From the NCBI RefSeq assembly GCF_050003625.1, contig NC_134398.1, positions 62,256,891 to 62,320,890 on the forward strand: 64,000 nt of DNA. The letters run 5' to 3'. The notes beneath the pieces were generated by a model. It made no database searches. It was not told the DNA's origin and saw only the letters and a list, made by a program, of their open reading frames with translations. Position 1 is the stretch's first letter; each line of letters begins with the position of its first letter. Position numbers and translations under genes: made by a program. Shown here piece after piece: positions 53,401-62,328 of this stretch. Source of the DNA: Haematobia irritans (lineage: Eukaryota > Arthropoda > Insecta > Diptera > Muscidae).

Positions 53401-55846
53401 ACTACCGCCGGAATATTTGGTTGATGCTCAATTGCTGGCATTTGTCGAGGCTAGCAATTCGAAACCATTGGGTGTGAGATGGAATGCTCAATTGGATGCA
53501 TTCTACTTCGCGGTCGAGCCTATAGCAAAAAGGTGTGGATACACTAAACGGGAAGTGTTGTCGGCTATCGCGAAATTATTCGACCCTGTCGGTTGGTTAG
53601 GTCCAGTGATAATTGTGGCAAAGATTATCATGCAGAAGGTTTGGCTTGATCGCGTCGGCTGGGATGAAATACTGCCTTCGGCAACGGCATCCGAGTGGGA
53701 AAAATTTTGTAGATAGTTATCCGGATGTCAATTCGATAAATATTCCTCGGTGGATTCGTTACACACCGTGCACTTCGGCCGAGCTTCACGTATTTTCAGA
53801 TGCCTCGGTTAAGGCATACGCGGGGGTAGTATATATTCGAGTTTTGGCCCCGAATGGCGAGATTGTCGTTAATTTGCTATCGTGCAAGACGAAAGTTGCT
53901 CCGTTGAAATCGGTTTCTTTGCCTCGTTTGGAGCTTTGCGGCGCTGTTTTAGCGTCCGAACTCGCAAGAACGGTCATTCGAGAAATCGGTATTGATTTTG
54001 GTCGAATTTATTGTTGGACGGATTCGACTATTGTACTAGCCTGGTTAAAGAAACGCCTTCGGCTTGGACAACATTTGTCGCGAATAGGGTATGTCGCATT
54101 CAGGAGAACGTCGGTGGTACGAATTGGTATCATGTGAGGTCGGAGGATAATCCTGCTGATCTTGGCAGCCGCGGTGTGTCCCCTTCGGATTTGGCCGCCT
54201 CTCGACTTTGGTGGCATGGGCCTCAGTGGCTATCGTGTAGTCAATCGGAATGGCCGGTTCGTGACACTTCCTCTTTTGACACCGACGTAGAAATTCGGTC
54301 TGTGAAGGCACATGCTTCTTTCGTTAATTCATACGAGGATGTTCTCGATAGATTTTCTTCTCTGGATAGAGCGCTGCGTGTTATTTCATATGTTATGAGA
54401 TTCTTTTATCGGACGCATCCCGCTCATAGGCGTGATTGTAGCTATGCGGATCACAGTTTATCATCGTCGGAGATTAGGGCAACTAAAAGTCGCTTGATAG
54501 TGCTTGCTCAAAAAATGAATTATGGTAATGAATATAAGGACTTGATGGATAGGTCTTCGTTAGGTACTGGCAGTTCACTTGTTTCTTTGAACCCGTTCCT
54601 TGATGAAATGGGTGTAATGCGGATGTATGGTCGTTTGAGCCGCTCGCCTATTCTTTCGTATTCGGAGCGGCACCCTATAATTTTGCCCTACAGCTGTCGA
54701 TTCACGAAGCTTTTGGTGGAATTTGTTCATTTGATTTCCATTCATGGAGGAAATCAGTTGATGTTGCGTATTCTTCGTATAGAATACTGGATACCTCGGG
54801 TGAGGAATCTTATTCGTTCGGTTATACATAGGTGTAAACCATGTCTTTTGGAGAGGAAACGGGTTTGTAGTCAGGTGATGGCTCCTCTTCCTCCGGAAAG
54901 AACTGTTCTCGACAGACCTTTTACGACGACTGGCGTAGACTATGCAGGCCCCGTTGAGGTGAAGTCGTTCACCGGACGTTATTGTCGCATAACTAAAGGT
55001 TATGTGTGCGTTTTCGTGTGTTTTGCTACTAGGGCGATTCATTTGGAAGCGGTTTCCGACTTGTCGACTGCCGGCTTTCTTGCGGCATTTCATAGGTTTG
55101 TTGCTCGTCGGGGTTGTCCTGCGACCATTTTCTCGGACAATGGGACAAATTTTGTCGGTGCGTCGCGTGAGCTTGAACGAAATTTCCGGGATGTAATTAG
55201 GGGAAGCAGTGATGTCGTGTCCTCTAAGTTTGCACACCAGGGCCTATCGAGGCGATTTATCCCAGCTGGTGCGCCTCATATGGGAGGCCTTTGGGAAGCT
55301 GGGGTGAAGAGTTTTAAGTTGCATTTCAGAAGGCAAATAGGGAATGTTCGTTTCACGTTTGAAGAGTTTTCGACGGTGTTGGCTCGTATTGAGGCTTGTT
55401 TGAATTCAAGACCTCTTTGTCCCCAATCGGATAACCCGCAGGAGCTTGACGCTTTGACACCGGGTCATTTTCTTATAGGTGCCCCTCTACTCGCCCCTGC
55501 TGAGCCAGTTATAACCGAACAGCCTCTTTCGTTGGTGAATCGGTTTCGTAAGGTACAGGCTCTTGCACAACAGTTTTGTGTACGTTGGAAAGAGGAATAT
55601 TTGAAGAATCTGCATATGAGATATAAGTGGAAATTTCCTCAGCGCGATGTTATGGTAAATGACCTAGTCGTTATTCGTCATGAACAGCTTCCACCAACTT
55701 CTTGGAAATTAGGTCGAGTCGTGTCGGTTCACCCGGGCGTAGATGGTCACATTCGGGTCGCGGATATACGTACGGAGAATGGCGTTGTAAGACGACCTAT
55801 AGCTAAGTTGGTCTCATTGACCGACACTTCGGCGAACTCTTTGTAA
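50408..55846 (+). pseudogene. BEL-2 gag-pol, broken by two frameshifts
   Basis: The frame opens at the ATG at 50408 (MSVSPFDRF) and carries Gag, zinc knuckles, protease (ALIDPA) and RT (NCDIT, YVDD), as in BEL-1. It fails at ~53700-53712, where one extra T in ATTTTG shifts the frame and gives a stop at 53716. RNase H starts in the next frame, and a one-base loss at ~54053 (GAAACG for GAAAACG) shifts it again. The third frame then runs through the integrase to 55846. The integrase retains the four residues RIEA that BEL-1 lacks. Gag and protease could still be made; RT would be truncated and RNase H and integrase lost, so movement would need enzymes from another copy. The breaks could also be sequencing errors in homopolymers (both lie in A/T runs). 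Confidence 0.9.
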
Positions 55847-55869
55847 TTCGTATATTTTCTCGCAGTATC

Positions 55870-56949
55870 ATGGAAAATACCTCGTGCTTCGCTGACGACT
55901 TGGAAAATGTCGAGGTTATTATGGATCAATCGGATGATGATACTGCGTGCCCCCTTGATATGTCGGCGGTCGAACGGGCATTGTTGGAGGAGCCGATGGC
56001 GATACCGTCGCCTGCCATTCCGGAGGTTCAGCTATCGCCCCAAGAAATTGAGAGTCCACCTCCGGTAGTTGTGGATGAGCCCGTGGTGGCGCCTGCTGTA
56101 GTAGAGGCTACTGATGTTGGTCGAACTCCTGCTCAATTGGTTTGCAGGGTTTGTGGAGGTCGTCACGCATTGCGGCGGTGTCGGAAATTCCTCTCTCTTT
56201 CGATTGAGAAGAGGATACGTATGGTGGTACGACATCGCTATTGCTACAGATGTCTAGCACAGACCCACCAGTCGAAGGATTGTCCTAGCCGGCGTAGGTG
56301 CCCCAGTTGCTCCGGGGACCACAATGTTTTGTTACACGCTGCGGCTGTGGCGCCTCGAATTGAACATGGGAGCTCGAGGTCTGCTCAGCGGATTCGTAGT
56401 GGGAACCATACGAATCGTCCGTCCGATCTTGCTGTGGCACGGTCACATTCCGATTTTGGCGGCGTCGGAGTTCTGCCTCTGCAGAATGTCGTTACTCTGG
56501 CGCCCAGCCTCGTAGTCCGCGTGTCCCCCCATGGTGTGTCCGTTCCGGTCCGTGCAGTAATCGACAACTGCGCGCGCCAAAGCCAAATCTGTCGTTCTAT
56601 GGTCGAGAACTTAGGGCTACCGGTTACAAATATTGAGGGGGTCCAATTTTGCCGGTTGACAGTATCGTCCGCTTATGATCCAGAGCAGCGACTGACGTTT
56701 ACTGCTCGTGTGCACGATCTAGGTCGTGTGTTGACCCCCGCCGAAGCCGTGCCAGAACGGATCAAGGAATCCTTTTTGGGATTACCTTTGGCAGATCCGC
56801 AATTTTACCGAGTGGGACGGGTTGCGATCGTTTTTGGTCCTGAGGTGTATGGGCGAATCATAACACATAGGGTGTATACGTCGCCCGGTCTCCCGGTGGC
56901 TCATTATACAATCTTCGGTTGGGTTCTGTCCGGGTTGTGTAACTGCTAG
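55870..56949 (+). CDS. BEL accessory ORF, second copy (zinc-knuckle plus protease-like)
   Basis: 359 residues, full length, differing from the BEL-1 protein by only a handful of residues (for example G80E, A159V, S178N, Q191R). Same architecture: acidic/proline-rich N-terminus, Cys/His clusters 92-156, AVIDNC at 229-234, FGPEVYGRI and FGWVLSG near the C-terminus. The ATG lies 23 nt after the gag-pol stop. Just upstream is TTTTCTCGCAG, a fair splice acceptor (AG at 55864-55865), which BEL-1 lacks. The ORF stays open even though gag-pol in the same element is broken. It may be translated by reinitiation or from a spliced RNA. Function unknown; an accessory RNA-binding or capsid-modifying role is only a guess. 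Confidence 0.85.
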   Translation: MENTSCFADDLENVEVIMDQSDDDTACPLDMSAVERALLEEPMAIPSPAIPEVQLSPQEIESPPPVVVDEPVVAPAVVEATDVGRTPAQLVCRVCGGRHALRRCRKFLSLSIEKRIRMVVRHRYCYRCLAQTHQSKDCPSRRRCPSCSGDHNVLLHAAAVAPRIEHGSSRSAQRIRSGNHTNRPSDLAVARSHSDFGGVGVLPLQNVVTLAPSLVVRVSPHGVSVPVRAVIDNCARQSQICRSMVENLGLPVTNIEGVQFCRLTVSSAYDPEQRLTFTARVHDLGRVLTPAEAVPERIKESFLGLPLADPQFYRVGRVAIVFGPEVYGRIITHRVYTSPGLPVAHYTIFGWVLSGLCNC

Positions 56950-57125
56950 GGTAAATGCGCGAGAGCCCCCCTTTTGGGTTCTAACGGCCCCCTTTTGGCC
57001 ATCGTTTTATTGTATCTCTTCGCGAGAGCCCCCTTTTTGGGGTTCTAACGGGTCCCCTTTTGACCCATCGATATATTGTCGCGAGAGCCCCCCTTTTGGG
57101 TTCTACCAGGTCCCCTTCTGACCTT
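56950..57125 (+). repeat. BEL-2 3' UTR triple GC-rich repeat
   Basis: Three units of CGCGAGAGCCCCC, GGGTTCTA and CCCCTTYTGACC, matching 17010-17215 in number and order. They lie between the accessory ORF stop and the A+T-rich part of the 3' UTR. Confidence 0.8.
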
Positions 57126-57315
57126 ACGTAATTATTTTTATTAGTTTTTTTTTTATCTAGTCTTAGGTTGAATTTGAAAAGATAAATGAATTAATAAATT
57201 GGATTTATGGTAAATGAACTGAAAAAAACTCACTTTGCACTGCACTTAGCCTCATTTTGTATTTTAAGTTTAGTTTTAGTTACAACATACCTTGATGTTG
57301 CAAGGCGGCCGGCAA

Positions 57316-57678
57316 TGTTTAAGTTCGAGTAAAGATTAATTGGACTTAATAGTGTTCGTTAGAATTTGTATACTACCTTTTGGTACATCCCTGCCAGAGT
57401 AGAAATGTCATAATTTGAATATTAATTTATCTTGTCAAAAGCCCCGCCTTCCGCCATCTTGGTTGAGAGCATCTCTCACTTTACTTGTTATCGATAAGCC
57501 AATTGGTGCGGTTGCAAATTTATCCATATCGTTGGAAATTATAGGTAATATTGTTTACCATTAATTATAATAGAAAACACCTTAATAAAACCTTCTGCTC
57601 TTGTTATATATTGAAAATATTAAACTATCGTGTTTTTATTTTTCTCTATATTTCCATACTTTTCGCATTCGGCGAACA
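57316..57678 (+). repeat. BEL-2 3' LTR
   Basis: 363 bp; AATAAA at 57584-57589. Preceded by GGCGGCCGGCAA, the same junction as BEL-1. Confidence 0.92.
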
Positions 57679-58258
57679 ATGAGTGTCAAAAATTTTTCCA
57701 GAACCATTTTCCAAATATCTTGATACGGTTTTTGGAAAAGAATCCTACCATGATGTTTTATATCCAATAAGAGCTAAATATATTTTCTGGTTTGGCTGTG
57801 GCGACGGATTCTTTTTTGATTTCTGTCAAATATTTGCGCAGTGTGACCATAGCATAAGACTCAAATATTGTGAACGGATTATAAGGTAAGTTTTTCTGTA
57901 ACTCTACATCAAACTGTAAGCGATGTTGTCGTCATTGACATGATCGTTCGCATTGTCGCTCAGAATTTCGAGCTGGAATTTTGCGATATTTGTGTGAAAA
58001 TGTCGTCAACGATTTGTGTGAAGTTTCCTCAGTATGTCTTCAAAGATTTAAAACGGTCGTGCACGATTCGTTGAGGATGTCTTGTAGACAAACAACACTG
58101 GGTATAAGCATACACAAATACACATGGACATCGCCTAAAAGAACAACGAAACACCAAATTGGTCATATTTGCATTGGTCATGGAGAGGATCGCTACAAGG
58201 CGTTTTATCGAAATGATGTAGACAGCGATCACGAGCTAGTAGCCGCATTAATAAAAAT
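57679..58258 (+). other. Possible host exon/promoter scrap beside BEL-2
   Basis: No repeat match. A 68-codon frame (57683-57889, GTG start) runs exactly to ATAAG|GTAAGT, a strong splice donor (57877-57887). An inverse Motif 1 word lies at ~57840. A second frame (57981-58364) reads HICIGHGEDRYKAFYR and VDSDHELVAALIK just before the repeat at 58259. None of this matches a family I know. It could be a 5' exon region, a gene fragment or chance. Confidence 0.25.
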
Positions 58259-58565
58259 CAGTATATACGGTCGTAAGGTCGGCCAGGCCGAATCTTATGT
58301 ACCCTCCACCATGGATTGTCTTTATGCATATGGAAGCAGATTAATTACCTACATATTTATATAAAATAATTAAGGTTTTGATCGGTTTATATAGGGGAGT
58401 CCGTAAATAATTATGAATTGATACGAACCAATTCTCGCCAAATTTCAACCAGATCGGATGAAATTTGCACCTCCAAGAGGCTCCGCAACCCAAATATGGG
58501 ATCGGCTTATATGGGGGCTATATATAATTATTGACCAATATCGACCAAATTTGCATGGTTAAAGG
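58259..58565 (+). mobile_element. GTATATACGG TIR element, left part
   Basis: AGTATATACGGTCGTAAGGTC, GGCCAGGCCGAA, TACCCTCCACCATGG, then one ~150-bp unit. It is split at 58565 by a hAT element and continues at 59325. Confidence 0.65.
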
Positions 58566-59324
58566 CAGAGATGGTCTGTATCAAAAATTTTAAGGTTTCC
58601 GACTGTCGCAAAGTTGTAAACGTCGTAAACGTCACATACACGTCGTAAATGTAGAAAAAGTAGCAAACGTCGCAAACTCCAAATACTTCAGACCCTTCAG
58701 ATAGGCAGCGAATGATATCCAAGATGATGATATATGCGAAGAAGTTTCAATTCTCAGGAATGTTCATAAAATTATTAACGAGTTTGAAAAACTTGAGAAT
58801 ATAGTTATTTCAATTGGAAACTCGAAGCCAAAATTACTATAAACTGTTCGATGGTGCAGTAAACGTGACGGTCGGTATTCGCTCATAGTTAACCTTTCAC
58901 AAATTACTACAGAAACTGGAAGGAAAACTACTTAAGTCTTATATAAGTGAATTGCTGTTAAGAGAAAATTTTATAAAATCACTTTTTGGCTTATTAGAGC
59001 CAATTTCCATACTAATTAAAAATTTTCAAAATTGTTGCTAGTCATTCGTTGATGCAGCTAAAGCTTGGACCACGAAAACTAAGAATAGTTTGAAGTTGAG
59101 AATGAGAGATGTAAATCTAGTAGAGTTTTGAATAAATACAATATAAAACATTTTTTGCATACCTTTTATCGGGGAGCTTAACTAAATTAAATTAAAAAAT
59201 ATTCACAATTTCTTTAATTCCAAATTAGGTTTTCTACACTAGGTTTACGACTTTGCGACATACGTATTATTATACCGTCGTAATGTATGTCGCAAAAGTC
59301 ATAGTTTGCGACAGGCCAACCCTG
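58566..59324 (+). mobile_element. hAT element with 8-bp target duplication (decayed)
   Basis: Ends CAGAGATGGTCTGT and (reverse) CAGGGTTGGCCTGT. Flanks GTTAAAGG (58558-58565) and GTTAGAGG (59325-59332) form an 8-bp duplication with one change, at the GTTAGAGG word of the host repeat. The interior near 58970-59060 reads LFGLLEPISILIKNFQ and SFVDAAKAW around a stop, possibly a remnant of a hAT transposase. Repeated GTCGCAAA/GTCGTAAA words lie at both ends. Confidence 0.7.
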
Positions 59325-59332
59325 GTTAGAGG

Positions 59333-60060
59333 TCATAATACCACGTACCTATTACGACCAAATTTTAGAAAATCGATCATGCATATATATGAGAGCTATA
59401 TCTAAATCTGAACCGATTTCTATGACATTTCCCACATATAATTAGCAATTAGATTAGAGTAAGCCAATATTTATTACGATCGGTTGATAAATAAGAGTTG
59501 CACGGCCAAATTTGGAAACGTCAGGCGATACATATATATGGGAGCAATAGCTAAATCTGAACCGACTTCCATGATTTTTTGCACATATTGTTAGTACTAA
59601 GAAGAGTAAGATCGGTTCATAAATAAGGGTTTTATGGCCAAATTTGTCTAAATATCTATATCTCAATCTGAACCGATTTCGATGAAATTTTGCAGACTTA
59701 AAGGGTGATATAAAATATTACTTTGTACCAAATTTGACGACGATCGCTTAGTAAAACATTGCAACGTGACCCCATGTGTTAAAATACATATGTATGGAAG
59801 CTATATCTAAATGTGATCCGATTTCTTCCAATAGCATTCATACTTGTGCCCAAAATCACTATGTACTAAATTTCATCAAACTCGGTTAATAATTGCGACC
59901 GGCATCTTAAGAACAACAAATACATGGACAGACGGACTGATCGACTCAGGAGGTGATTTTGAGTCGATCGGTATATATTTTATGGGGTGCAAAATCAATA
60001 TTTCTGGTAGGCAGGTAATTTTCTGGTTATTATAACTTGACCACTATGTGGTTTAGGGTA
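59333..60060 (+). mobile_element. Copy of the CATATATATGGGAGCTATA family
   Basis: Same landmarks as 7041-7584, in the opposite orientation at the end: TATATTTTATGGGGT, CCACTATGTGGTTTAGGGTATAA (60040-60062). Confidence 0.55.
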
Positions 60061-60203
60061 TAATTATAGACCGATATAGACCAATTTTAGTATGGTTGGT
60101 GCAGACCAACGTACTAATTTTCAATCGGATCGGATGAAATTTAATCCTCTAAGAGCCTATGTAAAAAAATGGCCCGATACGCCTCATTCGCAATACCATC
60201 CGT
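60061..60203 (+). mobile_element. Tandem-unit TIR element, piece before nested insertions
   Basis: GACCGATATAGACCAATTTTAG and ATCGGATGAAATTTAATCC, continuing after the nested insertions at 61388-61570. Confidence 0.6.
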
Positions 60204-60218
60204 CCTACATCATTAACA

Positions 60219-60434
60219 TTTCTGGTGACATTTTTGAGGGTTTCAAAGCTTATCTAAGTGATTTCACTGCAATGTGAAACGCCGTTCGGACTCGGCTATA
60301 AAAAGGAGGTCCCTTGTCATTGAGCTTAACATAGAATCGGGCAGCACTCAGTGATAAGAGAGAAGTTCACCACTGTGGTATCACAATGGAATAGTCTAAG
60401 TGAGCCTGAATTATCGGGCTGCCACTATACCTAA
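60219..60434 (+). mobile_element. Short LINE 3'-end (or SINE-like) insertion
   Basis: 216 bp flanked by the exact 15-bp repeat CCTACATCATTAACA (60204-60218 and 60435-60449). The sequence CGGCTATAAAAAGGAGGTCC through TGCCACTATACCTAA is the LOA/I-like LINE 3' UTR also seen at 501-565 and 6461-6610. No coding sequence is carried. Confidence 0.75.
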
Positions 60435-60453
60435 CCTACATCATTAACAACTA

Positions 60454-61387
60454 AAGGGTGATTCTTTTGAGGTTAGGATTTTCATGCATTAGTATTTGAC
60501 AGATCACGTGGGATTTCAGACATGGTGTCAAAGAGAAAGATGCTCAGTATGCTTTGACATTTCATCATGAATAGACTTACTAACGAGCCACAACGTCGAA
60601 TTTTCAGTGAATGGGCCCTAGAAAAGTTGGCAGAAAATCCGCTTTTTTATCGACAAATTTTGTTCAGCGATGAGGCTCATTTCTGGTTGAATGGCTACGT
60701 AAATAAGCAAAATTGCCGCATTTGGAGTGAAGAGCAACCAGAAGCCGTTCAAGAACTGCCCATGCATCCCGAAAAATGCACTGTTTGGTGTGGTTTGTAC
60801 GCTGGTGGAATCATTGGACCGTATTTTTTCAAAGATGCTGTTGGACGCAACGTTACGGTGAATGGCGATCGCTATCGTTCGATGCTAACAAACTTTTTGT
60901 TGCCAAAAATGGAAGAACTGAACTTGGTTGACATGTGGTTTCAACAAGATGGCGCTACATGCCACACAGCTCGCGATTCTATGGCCATTTTGAGGGAAAA
61001 CTTCGGAGAACAATTCATCTCAAGAAATGGACCGGTAAGTTGGCCACCAAGATCATGCGATTTGACGCCTTTAGACTATTTTTTGTGGGGCTACGTCAAG
61101 TCTAAAGTCTACAGAAATAAGCCAGCAACTATTCCAGCTTTGGAAGACAACATTTCCGAAGAAATTCGGGCTATTCCGGCCGAAATGCTCGAAAAAGTTG
61201 CCCAAAATTGGACTTTCCGAATGGACCACCTAAGACGCAGCCGCGGTCAACATTTAAATGAAATTATCTTCAAAAAGTAAATGTCATGGACCAATCTAAC
61301 GTTTCAAATAAAGAACCGATGAGATTTTGCAAATTTTATGCGTTTTTTTTTTAAAAAAAGTTATCAAGCTCTTAACAAATCACCCTT
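60454..61387 (+). mobile_element. Tc1/mariner-superfamily transposon, internally deleted
   Basis: 934 bp between TA dinucleotides (60452-60453, 61388-61389). Ends AAGGGTGATT and AATCACCCTT are perfect inverse repeats over the outer 10 bp, with weaker similarity inward. The empty site AACAACTACTTGTGCC is visible at 29554-29569. It encodes a shortened transposase. Confidence 0.9.
60567..61280 (+). CDS. Tc1/mariner-type transposase lacking its DNA-binding half
   Basis: 237 residues; relatives are usually ~340-350. Catalytic aspartates are all present: FSDEAHF (D35), FQQDGATCHTA (D128) and PRSCDLTPLDYFLWG (D165), with 36 residues between the last two. The first seven residues (MNRLTNE) are the usual start of this family. 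They run straight into PQRRIFSEWALEKL, so the ~100-residue region with the paired helix-turn-helix domains is missing by an in-frame internal deletion. The product could retain a catalytic fold but should not bind the TIRs, so it is presumably non-functional or a possible dominant inhibitor (inference). The start is the ATG at 60567, in the context CATCATGAATAG. Confidence 0.88.
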   Translation: MNRLTNEPQRRIFSEWALEKLAENPLFYRQILFSDEAHFWLNGYVNKQNCRIWSEEQPEAVQELPMHPEKCTVWCGLYAGGIIGPYFFKDAVGRNVTVNGDRYRSMLTNFLLPKMEELNLVDMWFQQDGATCHTARDSMAILRENFGEQFISRNGPVSWPPRSCDLTPLDYFLWGYVKSKVYRNKPATIPALEDNISEEIRAIPAEMLEKVAQNWTFRMDHLRRSRGQHLNEIIFKK

Positions 61388-61570
61388 TACTTGTGCCAAG
61401 TTTCAAGTCCATAGCGTGTTTCGTTCGAAAGTTAGTGTGATTTTTACTTACGGATGGACGGACATCGATATTTAGACTCAGAATTTCTCCACGACCCAGA
61501 ATATATTTTATGGGGTCTGAGAGCACTATTTGGATGTGTTACAAACGGAATGACATATACCCCCAATACT
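61388..61570 (+). mobile_element. Tandem-unit TIR element, 3' end
   Basis: CTTGTGCCAAGTTTCAAGTC, GACGGACATCGATA, TATATTTTATGGGGTCT and ACAAACGGAATGACA: the standard 3' section, without a clean final TACCCTCC arm. Confidence 0.6.
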
Positions 61571-62328
61571 AGGATATAAAGTATATTATTTGATGCCTGC
61601 GCGTCTATGCAGGCATTTGGGTTTCCAGACATTTTTGAGATGCCAAGCGGAAAAGTTGACTGTAATGTAGTGATGGAGTACGCCCGCCTTTATACTTTGC
61701 TTACTCGTTATAAAAATAGAGCTTGACGGTCCAATCTCAAATTTTAAACAATTGGATAAAACATATACCTTCAAAACGCACAAGAGTTTGATATGACAGA
61801 CAATAGTAAATATTATTTGACATATGTATCTCATTTGCAATGTTCACCAATTCTTAGGAAATTCTTACTCTATACGACTAAATGTTTTATTCTTTGCCAT
61901 ATTTATCTTCTGTGTTGTCATTAATTTCTTTTCGCTATCTGCAGTTTGGGGTGCTAAATTGGTGATTAATTACATTGAAGTCCCTTACTCATGTCTTATA
62001 TTCATTAGGCTCTTAATTCACCCAAAATGTCTGGTATGATTAAGATCACTTGGAATTAGCTTGGTATGTACACTGGAACGATTTACTATGCCAAATTTGT
62101 CAACTCGCTTTGGAAACACTAAGGCATCGTAACCATTATTAATTAAACCCTGCACGATCTCAATTGCCGGGCTGAAAAAGGATGAATAATTATATCAACG
62201 GCTATGGAAACGTATGTGTCACGACAATTAAGCAAATTGCATTCTGCAAAACAAAACAAAAAAATATATACACAGAAAACTGCAATTATTTTTCTTAAGA
62301 GAGTTAAGAGAATATATATGATTATCAG
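61571..62328. other. No gene recognised
   Basis: Unmatched A+T-rich sequence. Short frames (84 minus at 61586-61840, 71 plus at 61824-62039) have no motif I recognise. Confidence 0.45.

Larger units (their letters stand above)
48647..57678 (+). mobile_element. BEL-2: complete BEL/Pao LTR retrotransposon, gag-pol frameshifted
   Basis: 9032 bp on the plus strand, with 363-bp LTRs differing by about one base (T versus C, in TACTACYTTTTGG). It is flanked by the 5-bp duplication ATGAG (48642-48646 and 57679-57683). Same organisation as BEL-1 and nearly the same coding sequence, but with different U3 and 3' UTR sequence. Two single-base frameshifts disable pol. Confidence 0.95.
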
